The notes beneath the pieces were generated by a model that was given only the letters and a program-made list of their open reading frames with translations, was not told the origin of the DNA and searched no databases. Below, in pieces: positions 47,601 through 58,518 of a stretch of 64,000 nt of DNA (position 1 is its first letter; every line of letters begins with the position of its first letter). Made by a program: the position numbers and the translations under genes. The stretch covers positions 54,393,885 to 54,457,884 of the forward strand of contig CAIIXF020000001.1 in the NCBI GenBank assembly GCA_903813345.2, read 5' to 3'. The stretch is from Owenia fusiformis. Its lineage: Eukaryota; Annelida; Polychaeta; Sabellida; Oweniidae.

Positions 47601-50600
47601 ATAACATTTTGGAATTATTGAGATCAGGATATTTTATATTGACTGTGACATGATCAGTTTTCTCTGTGAGGGTGATATTAAATATAATGATATGATCATG
47701 TTCCCAAAATATGTTTATTTAACCATGTTCATAAAACATGCTAATGTTCATGAAATATGTTCCAAGCATGTTCACCCTTAGTGACCAATGTTTAGGTGAC
47801 CTTATGTCACGGTCAGTGTTTATGGGTTAAGGTCATCTCAAGGTTAAAAGTCAATATCTAAGTATTTTGCATTTTAAGGCACTTGAAGGATCATGTTCAC
47901 AAATTATGTTCATACAATCATGTTCACAAAATATGCTAATTTAATGTCCACAAAATGTGTTACAATCTTGTTCATAAAATATGTTGATACAATCAATTAA
48001 TATTTATATATGTTTTTTATTTTCTAGGCTGGACAGGGAGTAGGTGTGAAGTGGACATTGATGTTTGCTTCGAGGCTCCAACATCAAAATGTAAAAATGG
48101 TGGATCCTGTGAGGATAGTGAAACAGGGTTCCTCTTCTCTTGTGTTTGTGCCACAGGATTCACAGGGTTAGATTGTGGAGTCAATATAGATGAATGCGAG
48201 AGTTCCCCTTGTAAGAACTCAGCTTCTTGTTTAGATGGCATTAATGGATACACATGTTCATGTGCTGAAGGATTCTATGGTCCACAATGTGAGAGTGACA
48301 GAGACTACTGTGCTGAACAGGTTAGTTTTAAATAACTTGGAATAGATGTTCACTCATCAGAGGATTTTGCAAACAGTAATCAGTGACAGAGACTACTGTG
48401 CTGAACAGGTTAGTTTTAAATAACTTGGAATAGATGTTCACTCATCAGAGGATTTTGCAAACAGTAATCAGTGACAGAGACTACTGTGCTGAACAGGTTA
48501 GTTTTAAATAACTTGGAATAGATGTTCACTCATCAGAGGATTTTGCAAACAGTAATCAGTGACAGAGACTACTGTGCTGAACAGGTTAGTTTTAAATAAC
48601 TTGGAATAGATTTTCACTCATCTGAAGATTTTGCAAACAGTAATCTCAGATGTAAAACAGTCTATGAATATTTTTTTCCTCCCAAACAACATCGGATATG
48701 AATGTATTCCTGCATGTATATCCTTTAAAGGCAGGATTAAATCATGAAGAAGAAAGGGAAAATGAATGTAATTTTATACACGATTATCAGATTTATTGGG
48801 CTTATAGATCTGCTCTGTTATAAGCATCCTACAAATTATTTTTCAGGTGTGTGCAAATGGTGCGACCTGCATAACTATTAAAGAGGGATATGAGTGCCAG
48901 TGTCTTCCTGGCTGGTCAGGAAAAAACTGTACAGAAGATGTTGATGAGTGCTTGAGTGAACCATGTGTGAATGAGGCGACCTGCACACAGTTCATAGATG
49001 GATACAGGTACATTATATCTATTTATCCATGGGTCTTGGCAAGGTATTATATATTGCTCTCAGGATTATCCTATATCCAAAACCTACCATAGCATAATGT
49101 CTGTTTTCTGAAATTGTTGGAATGAATGTTTCTTGAATCTCTTTCCAAATCTGAACAAATTCACCTATCATGAGGGGATTGACAGAAAGAAATAATGAAT
49201 CTTTAATTCATGATAACACGTATTTATCCCACCGAATGAAGTTCGAGGGGGATATAGAAAAGCCGTCCGTCCGCCCGTTCGTCCGTCCGTCCGTCCGTCC
49301 GTTCGTCCGTCCGTCCGTTCGTGTGTCCGGGCAATAACTCAAATACTGGTTGACTGATTTCATTCAAATTTTATAGGCTTATGCCTTATGGGTGTAGGAC
49401 CTCGGCTCGAGAAGGAATTTTCAATATGGCCGCTTAATTCAAAATGGCGGCCATTTTTGGGAAAAAATATAATCTTTAATAACTCAAATACTAGTGGATG
49501 GATTTGGTTCAAATTTTAAATGATGTTGCCTTGGTACAAAGGATCCTTGCTCAAGTAGACATTTTCAAGATGGCCACCATATTTCAAAATGGCGGCCATT
49601 TTTCGTAAAAAAACGTTATCTTTGATAACTCAAAGACCATTGAATGGATTTGGTTCAAATTTTAGATGCTCATGCCTAGGGACATAGGAGCTCTGCCCGA
49701 GAAAGGATTTTCAAGATGGCAGCTAAATTTTAAAATGGCGGCCATTTTTCGTAAAAAAAAACGTTATCTTTGATATCTCAAATACCATTGAATGGATTTG
49801 CTTTAAATTTTAGATGCTGATGCCTAGGGACATAGGAGCTCTGCTCAAGAAAGGATTTTCAAGATGGCAGCTAAATTTCAAAATGGCGGCCATTTTTCAT
49901 AAAAAAACATTATCTTTGATAACTCAATTACCATTGAATGGATTTGGTTCAAATTTTACATGATGATGCCTAGGGACATAGGAGCTCTGCTCGAGAAGGG
50001 ATTTTCAAGGTGGTAGCTAAATTTCAAAATGACTGCCATTTTTCATAAAAGAACGTAACCTTTGATAACTCAAATACCAGTTGACGGATTTGGTTCAAAT
50101 TCTATATGCTGATGCCTAGAGACAAAGAAGTTCTGCTCAAAAATGAATTTTCAAGATGGCCACTGAATTTCAAAATTGCTGCCATTTTTTGTAAAAAAAA
50201 CGTAATTAATGATAACTCAAATACTAGTGGATGGATTTGGTTCCAATTTTATATGCTGATGTTTAGGGAAAAAGGAGATCTGCTTCAGAAGAAATTTCAA
50301 AGGCGATAGCTGAATTTCAAAATGGCTGCCATTTTTCATTAAAAAAGTAACCTTTGATAACCCAGATACCATTGGACGGACATTCTCTGCTAAAAAAGAA
50401 ATCTAAAGATGACAGCTGAATTTCAAAATGGCAATCATGTTTCATAAAGACATAATCTTTGATAATTCAAATACCAGTGGATGAATTTGGCTCAATTTTT
50501 TTTATCAAAACATGTTTTGTTCGGTGGGATTTGCTACTCCATGGAGTTGCTGTTTTTCTAGTTATCATTTTTATGTTACAACAAGAAGTCGGACATATTG

Positions 50601-51997
50601 TTATGTAGTTTCCAGTTTTTTGGAAATGCTGTAGCATCTGTAACAAATGGCAGGTGGTGACATTTTCAATGTTTTTAAATGCCTTGTTAGTTGTTGGTAT
50701 AAATGTGCATATACCTCCAAAGAAAGACATGTTGTAGACTTTGAAGGCTATTTGATTTCTTTCCAGATGTGCATGTCTGGATGGCTATACTGGGGAGCAA
50801 TGTGAGACAGACATTGATGAGTGTTCAAGCTCTCCCTGTATTAACAATGGTACATGTGTGGATGAAGTGGGGAGCTACATGTGTCAATGTGCCAACAGAT
50901 ATACAGGGGATCAGTGTCAGGATTATATTCCTTTTTGCATCCCAAGCCCCTGTCTGAACAATGGAACATGCAGGTATCCAAATATCTCAAGTCTGTTTGT
51001 TATGCATAGAGGAGAAATAAAATGTAAAGCTCATATCTTAGATTTACTGTTTAATTGATCAATCAAATGGGCTTAAAATATTTCACCAATTAAGAATTCT
51101 AGCAATGGATATGCATTGAATATGAGCAAGTTATAAAAGTATTGATCTCCAAAAATGTGAATCTAGTCTAATACTATTGAATGTTTTTTCTTATTTTTGT
51201 ATAGAGAGCATGAACCAAGTGGGTTTAGTTGTGGATGCAGTCCAGGGTACACAGGTGTGCTCTGTGGGGAAGATATAGACTTCTGTGTTGGGCATCTTTG
51301 CGAGAACAACTCAACCTGTAACGATGGCCAGGTGAACTACACTTGCAGTTGCCCACCAGGTAGGTGCATACACTGTACTCTGTTTAATTTTGTTTTGTCC
51401 CCATCACAAGTGGTAACATATTGTTATAGTCTCCAACTTTATTGTGGATTGTGTTTGGTGTTGGATTGTAGGCTTTGGGTAGTCGGTGTTTTGCCTCTGT
51501 AACAAATGGCACGTGGTTGCATTTTGTGTGTCAATGCCTTGATTCATGTTGTCATTAATTGGTTATTCTGATCTTGTGAAAGATTTGTTACCAGCAGGTC
51601 ATTTCCGTCAGCATTATAAGCTTAAAAAATCATTACTCCTTCCTATACATGGATATTAAGCTGTCCCATGAACATCATGGTAGAGAACATTAAAAAGAGC
51701 AAGAGTTCATAATTTAAAAATTCCTGCAAAAATACACCCCAAGTTGCCATGCATTTATTTTTGTCATACTTCCAGTATGTATAAACTTATTAACTTATTT
51801 AACCTGAATTTTGAAATTAAGGTACTTGTATATAATATACTTAGCAGCAACATAGAAGTCTTTATTGTGTATGCACATTTTAGGGTTTATCGGGGATCTC
51901 TGTGAAACAGATGTTGATGAATGCTCGTCATCACCATGTCAGAATGAGGCTCTGTGTGAAGATCAACAGAATCGTTACCAATGTTACTGCAAAGATG
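41662..51997 (+). CDS. Secreted/membrane protein with 17 EGF modules (3' end missing)
   Basis: Eleven exons: 41662-42415, 42791-42904, 43288-43401, 45876-45989, 46212-46388, 46787-47080, 48028-48320, 48847-49007, 50767-50973, 51205-51359, 51884-51997. All have GT-AG borders and matching phases, for 832 residues so far. Residues 1 to about 25 are a signal peptide ([17 protein letters not shown]). Residues ~26-178 form a Cys-containing N-terminal domain with several N-glycosylation sites that I do not recognise. EGF modules follow, each with six Cys, and several have calcium-binding starts (DIDEC, DVDEC) with N/D-x-x-x-x-F/Y hydroxylation-type motifs. The 114-base exons each encode one module-length unit with phase 1 ends, as in Notch, Crumbs and fibropellin-type genes. 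The last exon ends in a splice donor within module 17, before its sixth Cys, and no later exon or transmembrane segment is found, so the identity (receptor, ligand or matrix protein) stays open. Its function is probably extracellular adhesion or signalling. Confidence 0.9.
43504..43592. mobile_element. Mariner-like terminal repeat fragment in EGF intron 3
   Basis: ACTGGGTGTCCATAAAATCT on the left and AGAGACACCCTGTA on the right are short imperfect inverted repeats of the CAGGGTGTC type known from mariner/Tc1 relatives. Only ~90 bp remain. Confidence 0.4.
44105..44520 (+). repeat. Dispersed repeat with GGTGGTGACA ends, EGF intron 3
   Basis: It starts TATCACCGCCAGAAGTGGTGACATATTG and ends TTTGTAAGAGATGGCAGGTGGTGACATTTT. 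Related pieces occur at 45474-45585, 50635-50680 and 51396-51525, plus a GTCACCACTTTTGGTGGTGA palindrome at 3408-3430, all sharing TGTAACAAATGGCAGGTGGTGACA or its variants. The interior has GTCCGTCTGTC and TTGGTGTTTGGTGG. The family is unknown. Confidence 0.75.
45474..45585 (+). repeat. Partial copy of the GGTGGTGACA repeat, EGF intron 3
   Basis: It carries ATATCACCATCAGAAATTGTGA at the left and TCTGTAACAAATGGCAGGTG, then GTGACAATTT, at the right, with a shortened interior compared with 44105-44520. Confidence 0.7.
47093..47561. mobile_element. hAT-type MITE, 469 bp, with 8 bp duplication GTGACTAG, next to a splice donor
   Basis: The ends are TAGTGTTGTCGCGA and its reverse complement, a typical hAT-family terminus. 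Perfect GTGACTAG copies flank it (47085-47092 and 47562-47569). Subterminal ATCGATGCATCG and ACATCGCGATG palindromes occur at both ends. It lies in intron 6 of the EGF gene, 12 bases after the exon end at 47080, and the left target copy supplies positions +5 to +12 of the intron. No transposase is encoded. Confidence 0.95.
48294..48645 (+). repeat. 88 bp tandem duplication (four copies) spanning an exon end and splice donor
   Basis: Unit starts at about 48294, 48382, 48470 and 48558 give an exact 88 bp period. Each copy includes the last ~26 bases of EGF exon 7 (GTGACAGAGACTACTGTGCT, GAACAG) and its donor GTTAGT, then intron sequence. The first three copies are almost identical; the fourth has a few changes. 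Only the first donor is needed for the frame (DYCAEQ joined to VCANGATC). Confidence 0.95.
49222..50530 (+). repeat. ~146 bp minisatellite with CCGTCCGT head, EGF intron 8
   Basis: After TATCCCACCGAATGAAGTTC and a (GTCC)n run (49264-49325), about nine units repeat GATAACTCAAATACC, GGATTTGGTTCAAATTTT, GATGCCTAGGGACATAGGAG, GATTTTCAAGATGGC and AAAATGGCGGCCATTTTTCG. Unit starts at about 49332, 49479, 49625, 49773, 49917, 50062, 50210 and 50353 give spacing of 143-148 bp. Such arrays also occur in other invertebrate genomes. The GGTGGGAT at 50523 mirrors the head, suggesting element ends. Confidence 0.9.
51396..51525 (+). repeat. Copy of the GGTGGTGACA repeat, EGF intron 10
   Basis: It begins CCCCATCACAAGTGGTAACA and ends CTCTGTAACAAATGGCACGT, with TTGTGTTTGGTGTTGG in the middle. 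It starts about 35 bases after the exon 10 donor. Confidence 0.7.
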
Positions 51998-51999
51998 GT

Positions 52000-53090
52000 A
52001 GGTCAAAATTTATTTGCATAGACCTCTTCACAGTGGATACAATATTTTGACATCAAACTGGACTGCTTTGGCATGGAATTGTGTTTGTGTCATATCTCAA
52101 TATCTGCTCCAGTCATTTAAGTGTTGAATGTTTATATAAACATGTAGAGCGCTATTAGAGCACAAGCAGTCACAAGCAAAAACAAACCCCCAATATCCCA
52201 AATTCATTTAATACTAACTTAGGTAATACACATTTTCAATAGAACTTGTCTGTGAACATGTAGAATTCTGTCTCTCTATGGGCTAGTTTTTTGTTTCATG
52301 TTATCAATTTATTTCTAATATAAACAATTACAATCTATGGTTAGTTCTTTATTTAGTAGTGTAACCTCCATATACTTTTGATATAACTGTTCCTCATCAG
52401 CTTAGACAACTCATTCAAACATAACTAGCAAGGCTCCTATGTCACATTAAATTCTGTCTCCCAAAATCAAGTAAAACAGAAACAACTGATACTTTTTACT
52501 CTTTATTAACCCTTTTCACTTGTAATGTACACGATTGATAAGTACAAAGCGTAAGGCTATATAACTATCAAACTATTGTTTACTTATTCATTCCTATATT
52601 TTTAAGAATATATGCAAAACTATTAAGCTAGAATATTTTGATTGAGATACACTGTTTTTTCAGCAGTTCTACTTAAATAATGGACTCAATTAATACTGCA
52701 ATATTGTACATGTATTTTTTCATGAGACTAGTTTCACAGTCTTCATCAACTTGTTTCAGACATTCGTTTGCACTTGCATCAAATATCTCAAGTTGAAACA
52801 ATGCAGTAATATTCACTTAAAAAGTGGCATATCAACTCAATATTAAAGTTTGTGGAATGCTTAATCTATCTTTAAGTCCTTGTAACCTCCATAAGTTCAT
52901 TGAAATACCTTACTTCTGGTGGGGAAATAGATAAGGGGTCCAGAGACTTAATGACCATGAAGCTCTCTGATATTTACAACAAGTCTTAAACAATGTGAAA
53001 TGTGGTTAGCTTATTTAAGTATATGACAAGGCTCACTTGGTCAAGTGCAAAATTTGGCATTTCAAATATATAAGCCAAAATATAGAACAT
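52000..53090. other. Region downstream of the last EGF exon found
   Basis: No further EGF exon is present. A TTGTTTCAG near 52759 is followed by about 17 open codons without cysteines, which do not continue an EGF module. Either the gene's remaining exons lie beyond the opposite-strand transporter gene, or the locus is truncated or misassembled. Confidence 0.4.
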
Positions 53091-53091
53091 A

Positions 53092-53451
53092 CCAGATTTT
53101 CTCGCATATAAGCCCTGGGCGTATAACTGAAAGAAGGGGCAATTTCGTCTGTTATTTTACCTCTTATTTTTCGCCCATGGGCGTATAAGTGTACTACTTT
53201 CGATTTTTGGCCCAGTGGGCGTAAAGGTGAGAAGAGCTGATGAATACAATGGAATGTTAAGTTGTTAATGAATGTTATACAATGAAACAAAGTACGACAG
53301 AACGATCTGCCAGTGACAAAATACTCTTGAATTTATTGAAAAAATCAATAAATAGTCATTTTTTATAGGCCCATGGGCGTATAAGCGTACTATATTTGAT
53401 TTTTGGCCCATGGGCCTAAATTGAGGGGGGCGTATATGCGAGAAAATCCGG
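53092..53451. mobile_element. TA-flanked MITE, ends CCAGATTTTCTCGCATATA
   Basis: The left end CCAGATTTTCTCGCATATAAGCCC mirrors the right end GGGCGTATATGCGAGAAAATCCGG. TA dinucleotides border both ends (53090-53091 and 53452-53453). Internally, GCCCATGGGCGTATAAGTGT and a similar block at 53370-53390 are direct partners. No transposase is encoded; the TA target suggests a mariner/Tc1-type or similar superfamily. Confidence 0.85.
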
Positions 53452-53567
53452 TATCTTTATTTCTCTTTGGAGTATGTCTTTAAGCTATTTCATGTTATAA
53501 CAGTAATAACATAAATTGATGAAGTCTTATCTAGCTTTTCTCTACAACTGTCTTCAAAATATGGTAG

Positions 53568-53745
53568 GCAGGCCTGTAGCTAGGGGGAGTTCGCAGGGTT
53601 CAAAATCATGCAGGTTTCACCATTTGAGCACTTCTCAAGTGATTCTAGCCATATTTTGGCCAAAATTGTCAAATGTGAATCCCCCCTGTAAATTTTTGAA
53701 AACTGAACCCCCCTTGGAAAATCCTGGCTACGGGCCTGGTAGGCC
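53568..53745. mobile_element. Small element with GGCCTGTAGCTAGG ends
   Basis: GGCAGGCCTGTAGCTAGGGG at the left mirrors CCTGGCTACGGGCCTGGTAGGCC at the right with mismatches. It belongs to the same terminal type as 39905-40212. Confidence 0.6.
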
Positions 53746-53862
53746 TATATTTTTCTCTAACATTTAAACTCTTTATTTTTGATCAATGAAATTCACTCAT
53801 GAAATTCATTGACTTGAATAAGTTCAAGTTACCTTGATATGTTTACACGTTTATAGTTCACA

Positions 53863-53868
53863 TTTATT
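53863..53868 (-). promoter_or_regulatory. Candidate polyadenylation signal of the SLC16-like gene
   Basis: Minus-strand AATAAA, 111 bases after the TAA stop at 53979-53981. Confidence 0.5.
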
Positions 53869-53978
53869 TAAAATATCCTGTGACTGCATGTTCATATACA
53901 TTTAGAATATCCCAGGATTAATGTCTAAATGTGCGTCCCTTTAGCCGTCAGTTGAACTGTTGATTTATGATAAGCTGT

Positions 53979-56900
53979 TTATACTTGCTGGTCAGTAAGT
54001 CTTATCTCCTCTTCCTTCTCGGCAATTCTTTTCTCCTTACGGGCCTGGTGTTTCTGAGCCAGGGGTAGGATGGCAATGAGCAAGAAACATGAGACCATCA
54101 TGGAGATGCCACATACTCTAAATGGCCAGAAATACTGCTTGGTGGTGTCTCTCAACCATCCTGTTAATGATAGAATTGAACATTAACATTTTTTAAAAGA
54201 AATATAGGCAAATTGGCAATATTAATAGATTGATAGAAAGATGGCAGCAGAGATTTAAAATAGACAAACCACAATGCCATCTTTCTTAAGACTTAGTGAC
54301 TATAAAGGATCTCATCATACTAATAAGATAAAGCTGTCAAAAAGAATTATCAGCATTTCAATTGCAATGATTTACATATGTGTTAAATAAAGCAGGGATG
54401 AGGGTGCAGTGTGTTAAAAGCATTTTTCAGTTTTCAAGCCTCGGTAAACCCAATCTTGAGGTATCACTGATATATGCCTTTTTATGGAGATTGTATATTA
54501 TTGTACATTATATCATGGCATATATTGTTCTACGGGATTGCTACTCTGTGGAGCTACTATTTTCCAGTTTCAAGGAGAGAGATTTTTCATGACCAACCTG
54601 TTTTGTTTAGCATTTCTCTGAGAAACTGAATTGGCCCGAAGACCTGCCCATTTCTTGTTATATGAGAAGAAACCCCAAAATCAATACTGTACATATATAT
54701 ATAACTGTTAGTTACACTATCTGCTAGTATTGCTCCTTAATTCATTTTAAATTCAGATGTCTTAAGATTTCAGAATATTGACTTGCCCATTAAATAAGGT
54801 CCCCAGAGAAAAAACGATGCATCAGCCATATCAATAACTCCAATGGCATGAGAAAATGCTTCAAGTCCAATAAAGTCAATGAGTATGACATTGCTGAGTA
54901 AAACAGTACAAACACCAGTTGCAAATGAGACAGCTGTTACTGCCAAAAGGGCATGGTATGACTGCGCAAGTGGAAGCATTGTATCAGCAATACCTATAAA
55001 AATGTACATTAATCTTACATATATTTGAGACTATTACTTTCTACTTGATTGATGTTCGGAACTCAGAGCATAAACATATAACAATGTGATATTGTAGTTA
55101 TTGAAGGATTATAGATTCTCACAAAATACAGGATGGTCCAAAAAATCATTCACATTTTTGATAACGTACCATTTTCTATTGATAGGAATTTTTTTTTCAC
55201 AGAACTCCTTTTTGAGAACAAATTTATTTGGGAGAACAATTTAATGATATCAAAAAAATGAGTTATGTTTGTGCTCTGCGTTAGTCCAAACATCACTAAG
55301 TTGGGCAAACTTGCCTACAAATGGTGGACCGCACAAGAGTGGAATCGCATTACTACCCATTGAAAGGCCTATTACATTAGAGATGATCTCGACTCCAAAT
55401 AGGTCAATCTGGACAACATTCCGTAGAAATATCCATGGTGCAGATGCTGCACCTATGGCTGCACAATATATGGCCATGGCGACAAAACCATTTATAAATT
55501 GAGCACATATACAGCAGACCCCTGTGAAGTAAAGTATAGTATAAGGCAAATTGCGTGTACATTGAATTTCAACTATTAAATTCACAGCAAAGACTGAAGC
55601 TTCAGTCACATTCTCTAAGGCGGCCGTACAGAGGCCGTAGATTCCAAAAATTGATATAGAAAATCTACATCGTAGATCATACTGCTTATCATTGTATTTT
55701 ATGCTGCATATTTCTCTCGAATTTGGGAAGCTACAGCCGCCGTATTGTTGCCGTAGATCAAGTGTGATTGAGTCATTTGACATTAATTTCACTGTTGACC
55801 AACTATAACTTATTACATTTCAGATGGTTTTCTCTCTGAAAATTAATATAATTAAACATGTACTGATTTTTTAAGTGGTTTTATCTCTAACCCAAAATGT
55901 ATTTTATTAGGTTTTAGGTGTCACTACTTTGACCCTTGCCCCTTTAATTAGTTAATCATTGAAACAATGTTTTTTGCAGAAATGTAGTACACTGTCTACT
56001 CAGTGAAGCATATTTTGTAAACATTTAATAAACTAAGATTAATTCTGCAAGACATTCTACACTGCAATAGAGGTTGGAAATTAAAATTTGAAAACCTTAT
56101 TTGGGAAAACCAGCAAATCAAGGATTGTAATAATACATGGACTTACCTGTTACAAAGCACCCAATTGCAAGAATATGCACCCGTTTAATTATCTGTAGAT
56201 CTGCAAACCATCCTAGAGAGATACGACTGATGAGATCCACACCACCTAATATGGAGACGACTATGGCAACCTGACCCTTGGGTATTCCTAAATCATTTGC
56301 ATAGGCGGGAATAAATACAATGATGTTCACAAATGCAAAGTTTCCGAACAAATTTGCTAGTGCGAATGTTAAAAATATTGAGTTTCGAAGTAAGCTCATT
56401 TCAACTGGAAATGTGGAATTTAATTTGTTTTTTAATCCTTCAAGTGAACACAGTTTGATATTTTCATCAGATGGCTTTACTTTATTATCTTCATCCTTAT
56501 GGTGTTGTACTGGTATCTCATGGCCTGCTCTAACGTCTTCTGTTGATATAGCAGCAAGGGAAAAGTCACTTGCATAAAGGAATGTTTCATGTTTGTTAAT
56601 TCTCTTTATTCCATGGTCAGTCTTGGATGTGGTTGGTCTTTTTAATAATGTGGTATCTGCAGTATGTCGTCGAGGCATATCAGCAGTATATAGTCCAACA
56701 TTTGCTATGTCTGTAGCACTAGCATAATATTTGTTTTCATCCAGTGTACTCCCCTGTTGCTGTAGGGTTAAAGGAGTATGTTTCCCATTACTTATAACAG
56801 GTGTATTATTAGCTATGTGTCCTTGGAGTTTCCTCTGCAGTAGCACTTTGGCTAATGGCGCATCAGTGAATGTGTCAGCTGTCTTTGGACCATTGGTGGC

Positions 56901-57662
56901 CTTGACATCACTAACAGAAGAATTATTAGGTTCTTCTTTATTCTCCATCATGCTCTGTTTTTCTTCTTCCTCTTCTGACTTTCTCTGTTTAGGCATAGGA
57001 CCAAATGATGATATTGGTCTATACAAACTGCCACTGACACATATATGAAGCACTAAGGCACCTATTATCATCATTGCTCCTCTTGTTGAGTATTTGTCGA
57101 GTAAAAATCGCAACAGTGGTGGCATTACAAATGCCCCGACACTGCCACCAGACAGTGCAATACCATTTGCTAAGGCACGTCTCTTGTCAAAATATTGGGC
57201 AACAGTCACTAAGCTTGGACCAAGTGTGAGGCCCAAGCCAAATCCTGCAATGAATAAACAGTGATGTATAAATTTTGTTATGCCTGGTTTATTTCCTAAA
57301 TGGATTTTAACCTAAGCACTGAATCTTAAAATGGACATTGAAGTTTCAGAAAGAATTCATAGTTCATAGAAAATGACTGACCTGCCTGCTGTCTATGCTT
57401 TTGATTACACATCACTAATACAGTTCATGAAAAAATGAACAATCATGGTGAAATGTGCCCATACCTCCTAAACCTCCATAGCATATGATGACATGTTCTA
57501 TACTGGTGGCCTGGGAAGTAATTATGATACCAGATGCAGCAATGACACCACCTGTCATCACAACTCTACGTGCTCCATACCGCCGAGCTAGGGCATTAGC
57601 CAATGGTGCTGTAACATATAACCAACACATATCAATACTCCAATCCCTCAGGACTATAGGTG
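53979..57662 (-). CDS. SLC16/monocarboxylate-transporter-like MFS protein (N-terminus missing)
   Basis: Exons on the minus strand: 57662-57465, 57244-56147, then one of two alternatives (55521-55315 or 54993-54787), then 54160-53979 with the TAA stop. All junctions are phase 1. With one alternative exon the product is 560 residues. Family hallmarks are visible: LYVTAPLANALARRYGARRV (TM2-3 region), FGLGLTLGPSLVTVAQYF followed by DKRRALANGIALSGGSVG (the TM4-5 MCT signature), a long central Lys/Glu/Ser loop between the two six-helix halves, GGVDLISRISLGWFAD (TM8-9 region), and a last helix (RVCGISMMVSCFLLIAILPL) with a charged tail (RKEKRIAEKEEE). MCT proteins move monocarboxylates or related small molecules across the plasma membrane; the substrate cannot be told here. 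The first helix exon, expected to carry a DGGWGW-type motif, was not found. The first acceptor is weak, and an AG nine bases later (57653) is also in phase. Confidence 0.85.
54787..54993 (-). CDS. SLC16-like alternative exon B (207 nt) with GC donor
   Basis: It reads IADTMLPLAQSYHALL to FFLWGPYLM and G, covering two helices near TM10-11. It ends ATGG followed by GCAAGT, a GC-AG type 5' splice site, and joins in phase 1 to GWLRDTTKQYFWPF in the last exon. It is the same length and phase as the exon at 55315-55521, and the two share the pattern N-V-x-x-I-D-x-x-G-x-E. Without the GC donor the frame would end four codons later (KSIF then stop). Confidence 0.8.
55315..55521 (-). CDS. SLC16-like alternative exon A (207 nt) with GC donor
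   Basis: It reads VCCICAQFINGFVAM to IPLLCGPPFV and G. Its GPPFVG end fits the canonical GPP-x-AG motif of the family better than exon B does. It is followed by GTAG then GCAAGT, again a GC donor, with the canonical AG|GCAAGT context. The 3' splice site is TTTACTTCACAG. Its alignment with exon B is gap-free over 70 codons with about 19 identities. Confidence 0.8.
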
Positions 57663-58518
57663 CTGAACATTTATTTTGTATGGTTCAAGATCATTTTTAC
57701 ATATTCATCCAATTTTCACTTCTAAATAAACACATCCAGATTTCTTCTGAAAAAAGGTTAGGTTTCTTATATAGGTATTTACATATTGCTTCTTATACTG
57801 AAGTACTTTAAACCACCCCATGAAGTCATTCTGTTAGAATTAGTTTTTCCTGAAAAAGGTCCTGTAGTAAATATTGTTGTTTTTACTAGTTGTCACAAAA
57901 GGATCAAAATAGTTTTGAAACTATAACAAGACTTTGTACATGTTTTTTTCTGTCGAAAAGAATGTTTTCTTGGGGTGTCATACATGTTTTTAATGTAATA
58001 ATATGTAAAGATGTATCTTTAAAACAATTCTATAAACAAACATTATTGACTGTTTCTATTGTCAATCAATTTATTCATAATAAAAATGCAGTTATTTCAA
58101 TTTTAATTGTATCCATTTTCATTTATAGTTAAGTAAAGCTGGTTTGGGAAGGTGGGATTATATTTCATTTAAGGTAAATATAGCATTGAGGCACAAGAGA
58201 GTGAGTAGAGAGAAGTAATGTGCATTATTTTACATCCTTACACTAAAGTTAGGGATCTCTAAGGTCAAAGGTCATAGTATAATCTAACTATACATAGAAT
58301 CCTAATGTCATGAGGCAGCCCAAATGTGGCCTATTTTTATGAAGTTATATATGTCATGATCAGCATGAAGCTAGTGAAACTAACTTGTTGAAACGTGTTG
58401 GGAGAATCATTCAGTAAATAGATAAGGGTTATGTACTGGGAGGTTTTGGATATTGGATAAATCCTGATATAATAATATATTTATATCTCTCTGAGGGACC
58501 GAAGGGACCGTACATAAG
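57663..58518. other. 5' intron or flank of the SLC16-like gene
   Basis: I searched both strands by eye for the missing first-helix exon (GGWGW-like codons) and did not find it. No organised repeat is recognised. Confidence 0.4.

Noticed and set aside
52759-52815. Possible twelfth EGF exon after TTGTTTCAG
   Set aside because: The frame ends after about 17 codons and lacks cysteines, so it cannot complete EGF module 17.
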